The notes under the pieces: generated by a model
Databases searched by the model: none
Seen by the model: the letters and a program-made list of their open reading frames with translations, nothing else
Told to the model about the DNA's origin: nothing
Assembly (NCBI GenBank): GCA_036788195.1
Contig: DAIQNX010000021.1
Span: forward strand, 1-51,423
Source of the DNA: CALFXN01 sp937957815
GTDB taxonomy: Bacteria; Synergistota; Synergistia; Synergistales; Aminobacteriaceae
DNA: 51,423 nt
Direction of reading: 5' to 3'
Shown: positions 1 to 7,475 of the stretch, in pieces
How positions within the stretch are numbered: the stretch's first letter is position 1
Layout: each line of letters begins with the position of its first letter
Position numbers and translations under genes: made by a program

Positions 1-267
1 TCGCCTTCTGAATTGGAAAACGGCGGGAGGATCTGCCCCATGATGAGCGGATGTTTCCTCATGTACGCCATCTCCTCCTTGGCCAACCGCCCAGGTTTGT
101 TCGGCACTGTATCGCTGATACCTCTCTATTTCTATGTCGTGAAGCCTGGCGGCGAGCCCGAGATCCGACAAGAGCTGCGTCGATCCGTAGGTCTCCAGCA
201 CATATCGGCCGCATATTCCGGTGATCTGCTCCAAATGCCCCTTCGTGGAGATATCCTTCGCCTCCAT
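1..267 (-). pseudogene. HD-GYP domain fragment, frameshifted
   Basis: On the minus strand the peptide from the ATG at 267 reads MEAKDISTKGHLEQ and then AARLHDI, which matches the start of an HD-GYP cyclic-di-GMP phosphodiesterase domain (EAKDxxTxGH ... LHDI). The frame is then lost. The continuation NKPGRLAKEEMAYMRKHP and GQIL, also typical of HD-GYP domains, lies in another frame at about 3-102. Between the halves there are 31 nt where the family needs about 30, and in-frame stops appear in the second frame, so the GKI/GYP region is damaged. The fragment runs off the window start. A single sequencing error is unlikely because several bases differ at the junction. Confidence 0.65.
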
Positions 268-394
268 CGAAAACGGCATCCGGTGTTTGCAACGGTTTGA
301 AAGTCCGATTTGTGCGGATTGGAGTCCGCATAATGAAAGATGCGCGTCAGGCTCCCTGGAGATCGGAAAAAGCGAATGAAACGGAATGTGCCGC

Positions 395-1132
395 TTACTT
401 TCCGGAAGGACCGACCTGTCCGACTCTTCGATAGAGAGAAACCGGCCGCCCGATTGGTTTATATGACGGCGTTTTCGAAAGAACGCCGTCCGTTACCAGA
501 TATTCCAGATAGCGCCACGCGGTCGAACGGGAGATGTGGCAGATCTGCATGGCATCGGCAACGGACATCGTCCGGAACGGATCCGTTTCGAACGCGGCGA
601 ATATTCGGGAAAGGCACTCGCGCTGCAGGCCCTTCGGAGTCTCCTTGCCGACGATCGACAGGCGTCGCTCCGTCAGGAGCTTGTCGACTTCTTCCTGATA
701 CACCCTCCCCGATAACCGCGACCGGTATTCGAAGAATTTCCGGAATGCCTCTATCGATGTCACGAGCCGGTCAATACCGAAGGGCTTCAGAATGAAGTCG
801 AAGACACGATACCCGAGAATGGAATCGATCGCGACGACGTTACTGATGCGACTCACCCCGATCATCATCGCAATGCTCTCCCGCTGGACAATCCGAACCG
901 CTTCGAGAGGCCGCCTGGGCGACATGGCGGGTTCCAGGATGACGAGGTCCGGAGACGCGGACCGCAGGACTCTGCGCATGTCCGTAGAATTGAAAACGCC
1001 TCCGACGAGTTCGAACCCGCCCTGCCCGCGCACACAGCGCTCCACGATATGCATCACCATAGGATCCGCCCCGGCGATCAATACGTGTATCTTTTTCTTG
1101 CTCCTCTTCCAGAGGCGATGTGCCTCGTCCAT
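395..1132 (-). CDS. CitB/DcuR-type response regulator with Glu at the phosphoacceptor position
   Basis: The 245-residue protein has an N-terminal receiver domain (about 15-130) and a C-terminal helix-turn-helix (about 190-235, MSVADAMQICHISRSTAWRY), the layout of CitB/DcuR/MalR regulators that control uptake of organic acids. The conserved receiver Lys is present (FILKPF). The usual phosphoacceptor Asp is replaced by Glu67 (DLVILEPAMS), and the acidic pocket keeps only Asp23 (AGADP). Glu often mimics phospho-Asp, so the protein may act without phosphorylation (inference). No histidine kinase lies next to it in the window. The start at 1132 has a GGGAGG ribosome site about 10 nt upstream; an ATG at 1139 in another frame was not used. 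Confidence 0.8.
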   Translation of the reverse strand: MDEAHRLWKRSKKKIHVLIAGADPMVMHIVERCVRGQGGFELVGGVFNSTDMRRVLRSASPDLVILEPAMSPRRPLEAVRIVQRESIAMMIGVSRISNVVAIDSILGYRVFDFILKPFGIDRLVTSIEAFRKFFEYRSRLSGRVYQEEVDKLLTERRLSIVGKETPKGLQRECLSRIFAAFETDPFRTMSVADAMQICHISRSTAWRYLEYLVTDGVLSKTPSYKPIGRPVSLYRRVGQVGPSGK

Positions 1133-1680
1133 TGCCCACGTTCCTCCCTTTTCAGTGATGTTTTACACAATGCACGGAATGGCACTCCGCAGATATCTCC
1201 GGAGTGTTTTCTCTGTTTCTTTCGGTGTTCACTCCTTGCAGGGATTGAGAAAACGAAAGAAAGGGAATGAAACGAGCGTTCCTTCCCAGTGGGGGACAGC
1301 CATGAATCGCGAAAACAAAACACAATACCTTGATAATTTTAGGGGTTGTCTCAGAACTTGTCGCTTTGAAGAGAGTATTTCTTGTCATTTATATTTATAT
1401 TTGAATAAAAAGCAAAAACGTAGTATTTGCAATAATTTAAGGCTAATTTTTAGAATATAGATGTACTAGCACTTTCTATCTATTTTTCTGGGAGAAAAAC
1501 ACGTTGGATCCGCTCAGGTACTCCATTGACGATGATCGTTTTTTTCTTGATTCTGAGTCTTTCCTGAAAAAAAGTGAAAAAAACCAGGAGGATGGCTTGT
1601 ATGGGAGGTTTTTCAAGGAAACAGCAATTGAAGCTAGTAGTTTGATTTGTTTTTTAACAAGTATTACTATTTGATGCTGA
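1133..1680. other. AT-rich intergenic island with a possible small ORF and IS-like end
   Basis: From about 1330 to 1680 the base composition falls sharply below the GC-rich surroundings. Position 1341-1357 reads AGGGGTTGTCTCAGAAC, which resembles the termini of some transposase-bearing insertion sequences, but no partner end was found. A plus-strand frame starting at TTG 1504 stays open for 56 codons to a stop at 1672-1674 (LDPLRYSIDDDRFF...). It has no recognised homology and no clear ribosome site. Taken together this may be a relic of transferred DNA. Nothing firmer can be said. Confidence 0.3.
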
Positions 1681-2080
1681 ACGTGGGCCGGGAGCGATTT
1701 CCTGATTCGTCGACAGGCGGTCCATACGGAGAGGAACGAGAGGTTCATGGATATGGAATCTTCAGCCCTGGGACCTCCCTTCGGGAAAACACCTCCATAT
1801 CCGACCGGCTCGTCGAGTTGAGCCGGACATTTCTCTGGAAGGTCGGATTCGCCTCATCTTTTCGCGGAAAGCAAGGCCGAACGGGAAATTCAGGACGATT
1901 ACGGATTGCCGGAGATCTCGTCCGGCGACATGTGCGTTGTGCCGCACGCGGACGAAGAGAAAGTCGGAGGAGAGTACGGGTACGCCAGGGGAGCTGCGTC
2001 TTGAGGACGAGAGGGTTTGCCCTATTGACTCTGACACTGTGTCAGGGGGGATCATCTCCCGAAAGCCAAATGGAGAAATG
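1681..2080 (+). other. Degenerate sequence, possibly decayed coding DNA
   Basis: GC returns to the local level here and protein-like peptides occur in different plus-strand frames. One ends at about 1999-2001 and contains HLFAESKAEREIQDDYGLPE and DMCVVPHADEEKVGGEYG; another, starting near 1752, reads MEIFSPGTSLRENTSISDRL. No single frame carries a complete gene with start and ribosome site, so I read this as a frameshifted relic. The family was not recognised. The last part also serves as the leader of the lipoprotein gene that follows. Confidence 0.25.
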
Positions 2081-2146
2081 TGAGCTATACTCGGCAGCGT
2101 CATGCCAGACCATGCGCGACGAACATTACATCGGGAGGTGCGACGG

Positions 2147-3883
2147 ATGAGCGGAAAGAAGATAATTCTGTGCGTTGTTCTGCTGTTCGCGATGGCGTTG
2201 TTTTCGGGAGGGTGCGGTGGAGGTGGTGGGGACTCTCAGGGGATTCTCGACAAGATTTACTACATCGGGGAGGTTCACGGAGATCTCGCCGCGTACCTCA
2301 GGGCGATAGCGACCGAATTCCTTCCGTACGACGGAGAGGCGACGGATTCGCCGCTGCTCGTATCGTTCCGTGACGGGTTTATCCCCGACGAATCCACGAA
2401 GGACGCGGTCAAAAAGGTGTTCGACGCAGGGCAGGTCGTGGCGGTCGAGCACGCGACGGTCGACGAGGTCAACGGCTTCCTGGCGGCTATCGGCCAGGAG
2501 CCGAACTTCAGTCTCGATACCGCCGAGGACGGCCTGGACTACGTGGAACTGTACGCCGTCGAAAAGCTCTCGCGCGACGCTCTCAATACCGACATCTGTA
2601 CGTGGATTACCCCCGCCGACAAAAGCCCGATGGTTCTTTCGGAGCCCATCGCGAGTGATGACGAAAAACCGGAAGTACCGGACATGGAGGCGTTCCACGA
2701 GATGCGGGCGAGGAATTTCGCGAGGTACGTCGCCGACAACGACGCGAAGCAGGAGGCGGTCAGACAGGCGCGAGAAGCGGGAGAGGCCGCGGTGACGGCG
2801 TCCACGGGCGAGCTGACGCAGCTGGCCCAGGCGCAGATATACACCTACGACGCCTCGATATACAGTCAGGCCTTCCAGATCACGTATTACCTCTATGCCT
2901 GCCATTCGTACAACGAGGCCAACAATGTCGACTACGACTGGTTCGTCGTCCAGCAGCGCGGGATGCTGAACCCCGCGAACAATTACGAGAACAAGAACGG
3001 TCAGATGGGGTGGAGCAAAACGACGCTCGCGAGGATTTCGGGGTATATGGTCGACTACGAGTTCGATAACTGGCTCGACTACGACAATTCGCGCCGGTAC
3101 GTCCAGCTCATGAATTCGACGCCCGGGACGACGCAGGGCAGCTCGAGCACGACGAGCGGCTTCTCCTGGAACCTGGGAGGCAACATCGGATTCAACGCCT
3201 CCGGCCCCACGGGAGGGCTCAGCGCCGGGATCAGCTACTCGTCGTCGGAGTCGGTGACGATCAGCGACTGCACCGTCACCAACTCGTCCGTGCCGACGAG
3301 CTCGTCGACGAACGCCCACTGGACGTACAGCTTCCCGCGCCCGACGATCAAGAGCTCCGGCGGCAACCCGTTCTATCTGGGCCAGTTCAACGACGCCGTC
3401 CTCCTGTCGCGGAGCAACTTCCAGCCGTACAACCAGTGGATGTGGAAGATCGCCCCGGAGGCGAGGGACGCGGTCAGACAGTTCAAGTCGAAGTTCTCGT
3501 GGAAGAACGGTCTTTCGTACGGAAACCAGTACGTGATGTGGGTCGAGGCGATCAAGACGAAGCATCAGGACTGGGAGTCCGACTCGAGGACGTACGTCAT
3601 CCCGTTCATCTACCCGCCGCTGATCGCCGGGAACAACCTCGACTTCGACGCGAAGGGGAGCCACGCGCGCCTCGATTTCGGAACGGCGAGGAACTGGACC
3701 GCCGCGAGCGATCAGTCCTGGTGTACCCTGAGCGCGACGTCGGGGGACAAGAACGCCGCGAACAACGTGTACGTCACGGTGGAACCGAACGCGACCGGGA
3801 GCGACCGGACCGCGAAGATAACGCTGAGCACGGCCGACGGCAAGGGGACGTACACGGTCAAGGTCTTCCAGTCGCGCTACTAG
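2147..3883 (+). CDS. Lipoprotein with leukocidin-like strand region and C-terminal BACON domain
   Basis: The ATG at 2147 is chosen because GGGAGGTG lies 6-7 nt upstream; an earlier ATG at 2102 would bury the signal peptide. The 578-residue product starts with a lipoprotein signal ending FSGGC, with Cys23 the likely lipidated residue, although the -3 residue is Ser rather than Leu. The middle region, about 338-395, has alternating Ser/Gly/aromatic strands (FSWNLGGNIGFNASGP, LSAGISYSSS, HWTYSFP) like the membrane-spanning part of leukocidin/hemolysin-type pore formers. Residues about 493-578 resemble a BACON domain (W-x-S-x(5)-WC and a final VxVFQ). It is probably exported. Pore formation is inference. 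The gene stands alone and ends before a strong hairpin. Confidence 0.65.
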   Translation: MSGKKIILCVVLLFAMALFSGGCGGGGGDSQGILDKIYYIGEVHGDLAAYLRAIATEFLPYDGEATDSPLLVSFRDGFIPDESTKDAVKKVFDAGQVVAVEHATVDEVNGFLAAIGQEPNFSLDTAEDGLDYVELYAVEKLSRDALNTDICTWITPADKSPMVLSEPIASDDEKPEVPDMEAFHEMRARNFARYVADNDAKQEAVRQAREAGEAAVTASTGELTQLAQAQIYTYDASIYSQAFQITYYLYACHSYNEANNVDYDWFVVQQRGMLNPANNYENKNGQMGWSKTTLARISGYMVDYEFDNWLDYDNSRRYVQLMNSTPGTTQGSSSTTSGFSWNLGGNIGFNASGPTGGLSAGISYSSSESVTISDCTVTNSSVPTSSSTNAHWTYSFPRPTIKSSGGNPFYLGQFNDAVLLSRSNFQPYNQWMWKIAPEARDAVRQFKSKFSWKNGLSYGNQYVMWVEAIKTKHQDWESDSRTYVIPFIYPPLIAGNNLDFDAKGSHARLDFGTARNWTAASDQSWCTLSATSGDKNAANNVYVTVEPNATGSDRTAKITLSTADGKGTYTVKVFQSRY

Positions 3884-3923
3884 AGCGGTACCGGAACGGA
3901 AGAGAACCGCGCTTCGCGACACG

Positions 3924-3958
3924 CGCGAGGCCGCGCCTGATGAGGGCGCGGCCTCGCG
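3924..3958. terminator. Hairpin between convergent genes
   Basis: A perfect 14-bp inverted repeat (CGCGAGGCCGCGCC, 7-nt loop) is followed by TTT. It lies between the stop of the lipoprotein gene at 3883 and the end of the minus-strand gene at 3984, so it can serve both directions. The short T run makes it a weak intrinsic terminator. Confidence 0.6.
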
Positions 3959-3983
3959 TTTCCGTTGCGGCGGAGGGCGGGGG

Positions 3984-4187
3984 CTACGACTCCGGGTTCT
4001 CCTGCACGCGGCGCAGCAGCTCTTCGAGCGTCGCGATCTCCACGTCCGAGAGTCCCCGGTACACGATCGCGTCGAGCGTGTACGACACGGCTTCGTAGAT
4101 CTCCTCGAGCAGCGGCGCGATGTCGTCCTTCACGACGCGGTGGCCGCCGTTACCCTGACACCCCATGCCCGCCTGGCACCCCTTCAT
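3984..4187 (-). CDS. Small hypothetical protein
   Basis: A 67-residue product with an N-terminal Gly/Cys segment (MKGCQAGMGCQGNGGHRVVK) and a mostly helical acidic remainder (LLEEIYEAVSYTLDAIVYRG). The open frame extends upstream without a standard start (EPESLVVLNELV precedes the Met), and it begins 43 nt after the YbjQ-like gene stops, so it may be the last gene of that minus-strand set. Two starts are possible: ATG 4187, with no clear ribosome site, or ATG 4166, with AAGGGG upstream. The two Cys suggest a metal site, but this is a guess. The family was not recognised. Confidence 0.45.
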   Translation of the reverse strand: MKGCQAGMGCQGNGGHRVVKDDIAPLLEEIYEAVSYTLDAIVYRGLSDVEIATLEELLRRVQENPES

Positions 4188-4230
4188 GACCAGTTCGTTG
4201 AGGACGACGAGGGATTCCGGTTCGCGGCGG

Positions 4231-4566
4231 TCACTTCCGGACGAGGCGGACCGCCGTCCCGTACCCGATGATCTCGGCTGCGCCTGAGGAGACGCTCGTC
4301 GTCGACAGGCGGAAGCCGACGACCATGTCCGCGCCGGTGCGGGCAGCCTCTTTGCGGATGCGCTCCAGCACGAGGCCGACGGAGTCGTCGATCATCCTGC
4401 TGTACTGGGTCAGTTCGCCGCCGATCGTCCAGTTCTTCAGGTTGGCGGACATGTCCGCGACGATGGATTTCGAGAGGCAGCACGAAGCCGTGACGCATCC
4501 GATGAATTCGAGCGTCGCGCCCGGGACGTTGTCTACTGTCAGGATGGGAATGCCTTTCCCGGTCAT
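4231..4566 (-). CDS. YbjQ/UPF0145 family protein
   Basis: The 111-residue protein (MTGKGIPILTVDNVPG... ending GYGTAVRLVRK) has the features of the YbjQ/UPF0145 family: a central region containing a long helix (LVLERIRKEAARTGAD) and the ending MVVGFRLSTTSVSSGAAEI. Members form ring-shaped oligomers and are described as putative heavy-metal-binding proteins; their exact role is unknown. A Cys pair (TASCCLS) is present. The start at 4566 has AAGGAG upstream and overlaps the stop of the large membrane protein gene by 4 nt (ATGA), which indicates translational coupling. Confidence 0.8.
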   Translation of the reverse strand: MTGKGIPILTVDNVPGATLEFIGCVTASCCLSKSIVADMSANLKNWTIGGELTQYSRMIDDSVGLVLERIRKEAARTGADMVVGFRLSTTSVSSGAAEIIGYGTAVRLVRK

Positions 4567-6644
4567 CGTCTTCTCCTTCCGAAGATGGCGAGAATCATGC
4601 CGAGAACCGCCGCGGCGCCTGCCGCGACGACGAGGATCCGGGGGATCGCGCCGAGGTTCCGGAACGTGTCGTAGACAAGGCGTCCCGCGAACGGGATCTT
4701 CCGGCACGCGACGGCGAATTCAAGGTGCGCGCGGTCCCTCAGATCCCCGAAGGGGTAGCCGTCGGACAGGCTCTCGACCGCGTCGTTCGCGAGCTTTCTG
4801 CCGAGCGCGCCCGCGCCCTCGGTCGCGTACGCGTCCCACAGCGCGATCCCCTGCTTTCCCGTCCGGCGCCAGACGGCGATCATGGCGGCGCGGTCCTCGG
4901 CCGCCGGGAGGCACGCGTCGATCGGCTTCCCGAGGGTCGTCGAGCGGAAGTCGGTGATTCGCAGCAGGATCAGGATGTCGTCCCGCGACCAGGCCGTCCA
5001 GAATTCCGGCCCGTAGCTTCCGAGGAACGCGGACGCGGCTCCGGGGGAGACTTCGAGGCATTCGCCGACGGTCGAAGCGGCCTTTTTGTTCCCGAGAATG
5101 AGGAGCGTTTTCCGGATGTCGGGACGGATGGCCCGCCAGACCGAACGGAAAAGTTCCCTGTTCGCGGCGATGTCCGAGAGCGAGGCCGGAGCGATTCCCT
5201 CGAAGGGGGCGTCCTCCTGGACGAGCGTGAGGAGGCCGAGGGACGCCTCCCTGTCGTCGCCGAGGTCTGGAAGCAGCGAGAGGCGCCCGTTGAGCAGCTT
5301 CCAGTCGATTCTTCCGTCCGCCCACTCGCCGGCGGAAAGGTAGTTCCGGACGCCGATCCTGTTCACGCCCTGGAGAAAGTCACGGCCGAACTTCCGGTAC
5401 ATCTCCAGCAGCCTCGGCCCCAGATTCGCGGCGAGGAGCCGGAGGTCGTTCCTGTCCGGAGTCGCGAGGATCATGGACTCGAACGTGTCGATCTTCCCCT
5501 GCGCGAGCAGCGGTCCGAAGACGTCCCAGAGGATGCCCATCTTCTGGAGGACGGGTTCGAATTCCGCGCCGCCGTCGAGTTCCTTCGAGACGTACTCGCG
5601 GACGGGTTCGGAGAACGAGAGGATGTGCGCGCTCTGGATCATCGACGCGGCCTCCGAGCGGCAGATCCTCTCCCAGTTTTTCAGCAGCGAGCAGACGTTT
5701 CTGCTGACTTCGTCCCGCATCGACGGAGTCTGGGCGTCCTCTCCCTTCCACCACAGGGTTTCGGCGTTGATCTCCGCGGTGTATTCCGAGAGGAACGCCT
5801 TCCGCATCTCGTCCTCGAATCGGTCCCGGGCGCCCGCGATGTCGTAGACCTCGAACGCGAGAAGGATCCACCCGACGACCGGCAGAAGCTTCGCGAGCAC
5901 CTTGCCCGCGATCTTGACGGCGAGGAATTTCATGATGCGCGTGACGATCCGTTTCCCGAGAAGGATCAGCGCGGCCCCGACGAGTCCCTTGACGGGGATG
6001 GCTCCCTGCCGGAAGTCGCCCATCTTTCCGGACGTCGAGAACGTCGCCGTCGCCCTGTCGGTGTTCGGAACCGGGATCGTGTTGTAGATGGGAAGACGCT
6101 GTTTCAGGATCCCGATGAAGGGCTTCCGGATCCGTTCCATCGACTCCTGAAGACCTGCGAGCGTTTCCTGCCCGAGACTGTCCATGATCTGCTTCTGGAA
6201 TTCCTCGTTCACGGAGGAAATCCCGGGCTGAAGGATCGAGAAGTATGTCTTCAGAAGCGCGTCGAGATCTCCGTCGCTTCCGACGCCGGCCTTCGTCTGC
6301 TTCCACCAGACGCTGAAGGCGCCCTCCTCCTGCGGCAGGTGCGTGGCATCGAGAAGCCGGCCGACGGCGGCGTGGTTTCCGGCGACGATCGCGCGGAGTT
6401 GCGAGTTCGCCCAGCGGTCGAGCGAGTTCCTGATCCGGGCGCATTCGTCGTCGACGATGCTCGGGAGTTTCGCGATTTCCGCCTCGGCGGTCTTCGCGGC
6501 GACCTCCATGTCGAGCAGCATCCGCGACAGTGCCTTCGACGCGTCTTCCTTCGGCGCGTCCTGGGCCGCGAGCGACATCTGTCCGAACGCGAGCGACAGA
6601 AGCGCCGCCAGAAGACTCACGACGTATCTCGTTCCTGCGACCAT
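4563..6644 (-). CDS. Large membrane-anchored protein of unknown function
   Basis: The product is about 693 residues with a cleavable signal peptide (residues 1-27, ending SLAAQDAP). A hydrophobic patch lies in the middle (LVGAALILLGKRIV ... LLPVVGWILLAFEVYDI, about 215-265), and a C-terminal membrane helix ends in FGRRRR. The rest is helical and soluble in character. No catalytic motif or family was recognised. The layout suggests an envelope protein held by its C-terminal helix. The ATG at 6644 is preferred; a GTG at 6650 is possible, with GGGAGGG just upstream. It is the first gene of a coupled minus-strand set with the YbjQ-like gene. Confidence 0.65.
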   Translation of the reverse strand: MVAGTRYVVSLLAALLSLAFGQMSLAAQDAPKEDASKALSRMLLDMEVAAKTAEAEIAKLPSIVDDECARIRNSLDRWANSQLRAIVAGNHAAVGRLLDATHLPQEEGAFSVWWKQTKAGVGSDGDLDALLKTYFSILQPGISSVNEEFQKQIMDSLGQETLAGLQESMERIRKPFIGILKQRLPIYNTIPVPNTDRATATFSTSGKMGDFRQGAIPVKGLVGAALILLGKRIVTRIMKFLAVKIAGKVLAKLLPVVGWILLAFEVYDIAGARDRFEDEMRKAFLSEYTAEINAETLWWKGEDAQTPSMRDEVSRNVCSLLKNWERICRSEAASMIQSAHILSFSEPVREYVSKELDGGAEFEPVLQKMGILWDVFGPLLAQGKIDTFESMILATPDRNDLRLLAANLGPRLLEMYRKFGRDFLQGVNRIGVRNYLSAGEWADGRIDWKLLNGRLSLLPDLGDDREASLGLLTLVQEDAPFEGIAPASLSDIAANRELFRSVWRAIRPDIRKTLLILGNKKAASTVGECLEVSPGAASAFLGSYGPEFWTAWSRDDILILLRITDFRSTTLGKPIDACLPAAEDRAAMIAVWRRTGKQGIALWDAYATEGAGALGRKLANDAVESLSDGYPFGDLRDRAHLEFAVACRKIPFAGRLVYDTFRNLGAIPRILVVAAGAAAVLGMILAIFGRRRR

Positions 6645-6742
6645 CGGCACGGCTCCCTCCCGAATCGTTCCGGCTTCACATCATACAGGCATCGGAGCGG
6701 GCCGTCACGGGGGATTCCCGGAATTTCACCCGGACTCCGCGC

Positions 6743-6778
6743 AAAAAAAGGGGGGCGGAAGATTCCGCCCCCCTTTTT
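6743..6778 (-). terminator. Intrinsic terminator
   Basis: A GC-rich inverted repeat (GGGGGGCGGAA / TTCCGCCCCCC) is flanked by A and T runs. It follows the stop of the universal stress protein gene on the minus strand and separates it from the next minus-strand gene. Confidence 0.85.
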
Positions 6779-6827
6779 CGGGAACTCGTTCGACGCGTTT
6801 CCGTTTGTTCGGGAACCGCTCCCCCGT

Positions 6828-7280
6828 CTATTTCTTCGGACGGAGGACGTAGACGCTGCATGGAGCGTGCGCGACGACCTTCGCGGCCACGCTGCCGATG
6901 AAGAACCGTTCCAGGTTGCTCAGGCCGCGGTGTCCGATCATGATTATGTCCGCGTCCTGGGTCTTCGCGTAATCGACGATCTCCTGATACGGAACACCCG
7001 ACGCCACGACGACGCACGCGTGAGGAGGCGCGTAGGGGAGCGTTTTTTTCGCGTCGTCGAGCTGCGCCTGAATCGCATCGCGCGCCTGATTGATGCGTTC
7101 CTCCTCGGTGGGGAGCTTCACCAGCGCCTGTCCCGAATTGAAACGCGAGAAGTTCGGGGCCTCCACGACGTGCAGGAAGAAGAGTTCCGCGTCTCCCTCA
7201 CGATGTGCGTAGTGAAAGGCGTATTCCGCCAGCGCCCGGCTGATCTCGCTTCCGTCCACGGCAACCACGACCCGCTTCAT
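6828..7280 (-). CDS. uspA: Universal stress protein, ATP-binding UspA type
   Basis: A 150-residue single-domain protein starting MKRVVVAVDGSE, the typical beta-1 and loop of UspA. The C-terminal ATP-binding signature is complete (GHRGLSNLERFFIGSVA, G-x2-G-x9-GS). These cytoplasmic proteins help survival under stress, often by binding ATP. The ATG at 7280 is followed by clear family similarity and has GGGGGTGG about 5 nt upstream. It is a single-gene unit between its own terminator and a divergent hydrolase gene. The AT-rich stretch at 7310-7335 is the likely promoter region. Confidence 0.92.
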   Translation of the reverse strand: MKRVVVAVDGSEISRALAEYAFHYAHREGDAELFFLHVVEAPNFSRFNSGQALVKLPTEEERINQARDAIQAQLDDAKKTLPYAPPHACVVVASGVPYQEIVDYAKTQDADIIMIGHRGLSNLERFFIGSVAAKVVAHAPCSVYVLRPKK

Positions 7281-7475
7281 GAATTCCACCCCCCGAATGC
7301 TATGTCGGAATTTACGAAATAAGTATATCACATCGGTATTTTCAGGCGATACGGAAGGCCAGTCGCGCACCCGGATCTCGGGGGAATTCGCCGTCCCGGG
7401 GCGTTTTTCCGTTGTCCGTCGGTCGTGGTATCCTGTGCGGGAAGAGACTGTCGACAATTCCTGGGAGGCGATTCG

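Noticed and set aside
2126..3922. Minus-strand open frame covering the lipoprotein gene
   Set aside because: Arg/Val-rich shadow of the lipoprotein, which has a lipobox and a BACON domain.
4725..7322. Long plus-strand open frame opposite the membrane protein and uspA
   Set aside because: Charged low-complexity translation with no family similarity; the minus-strand genes have signal peptide, ribosome sites and known motifs.
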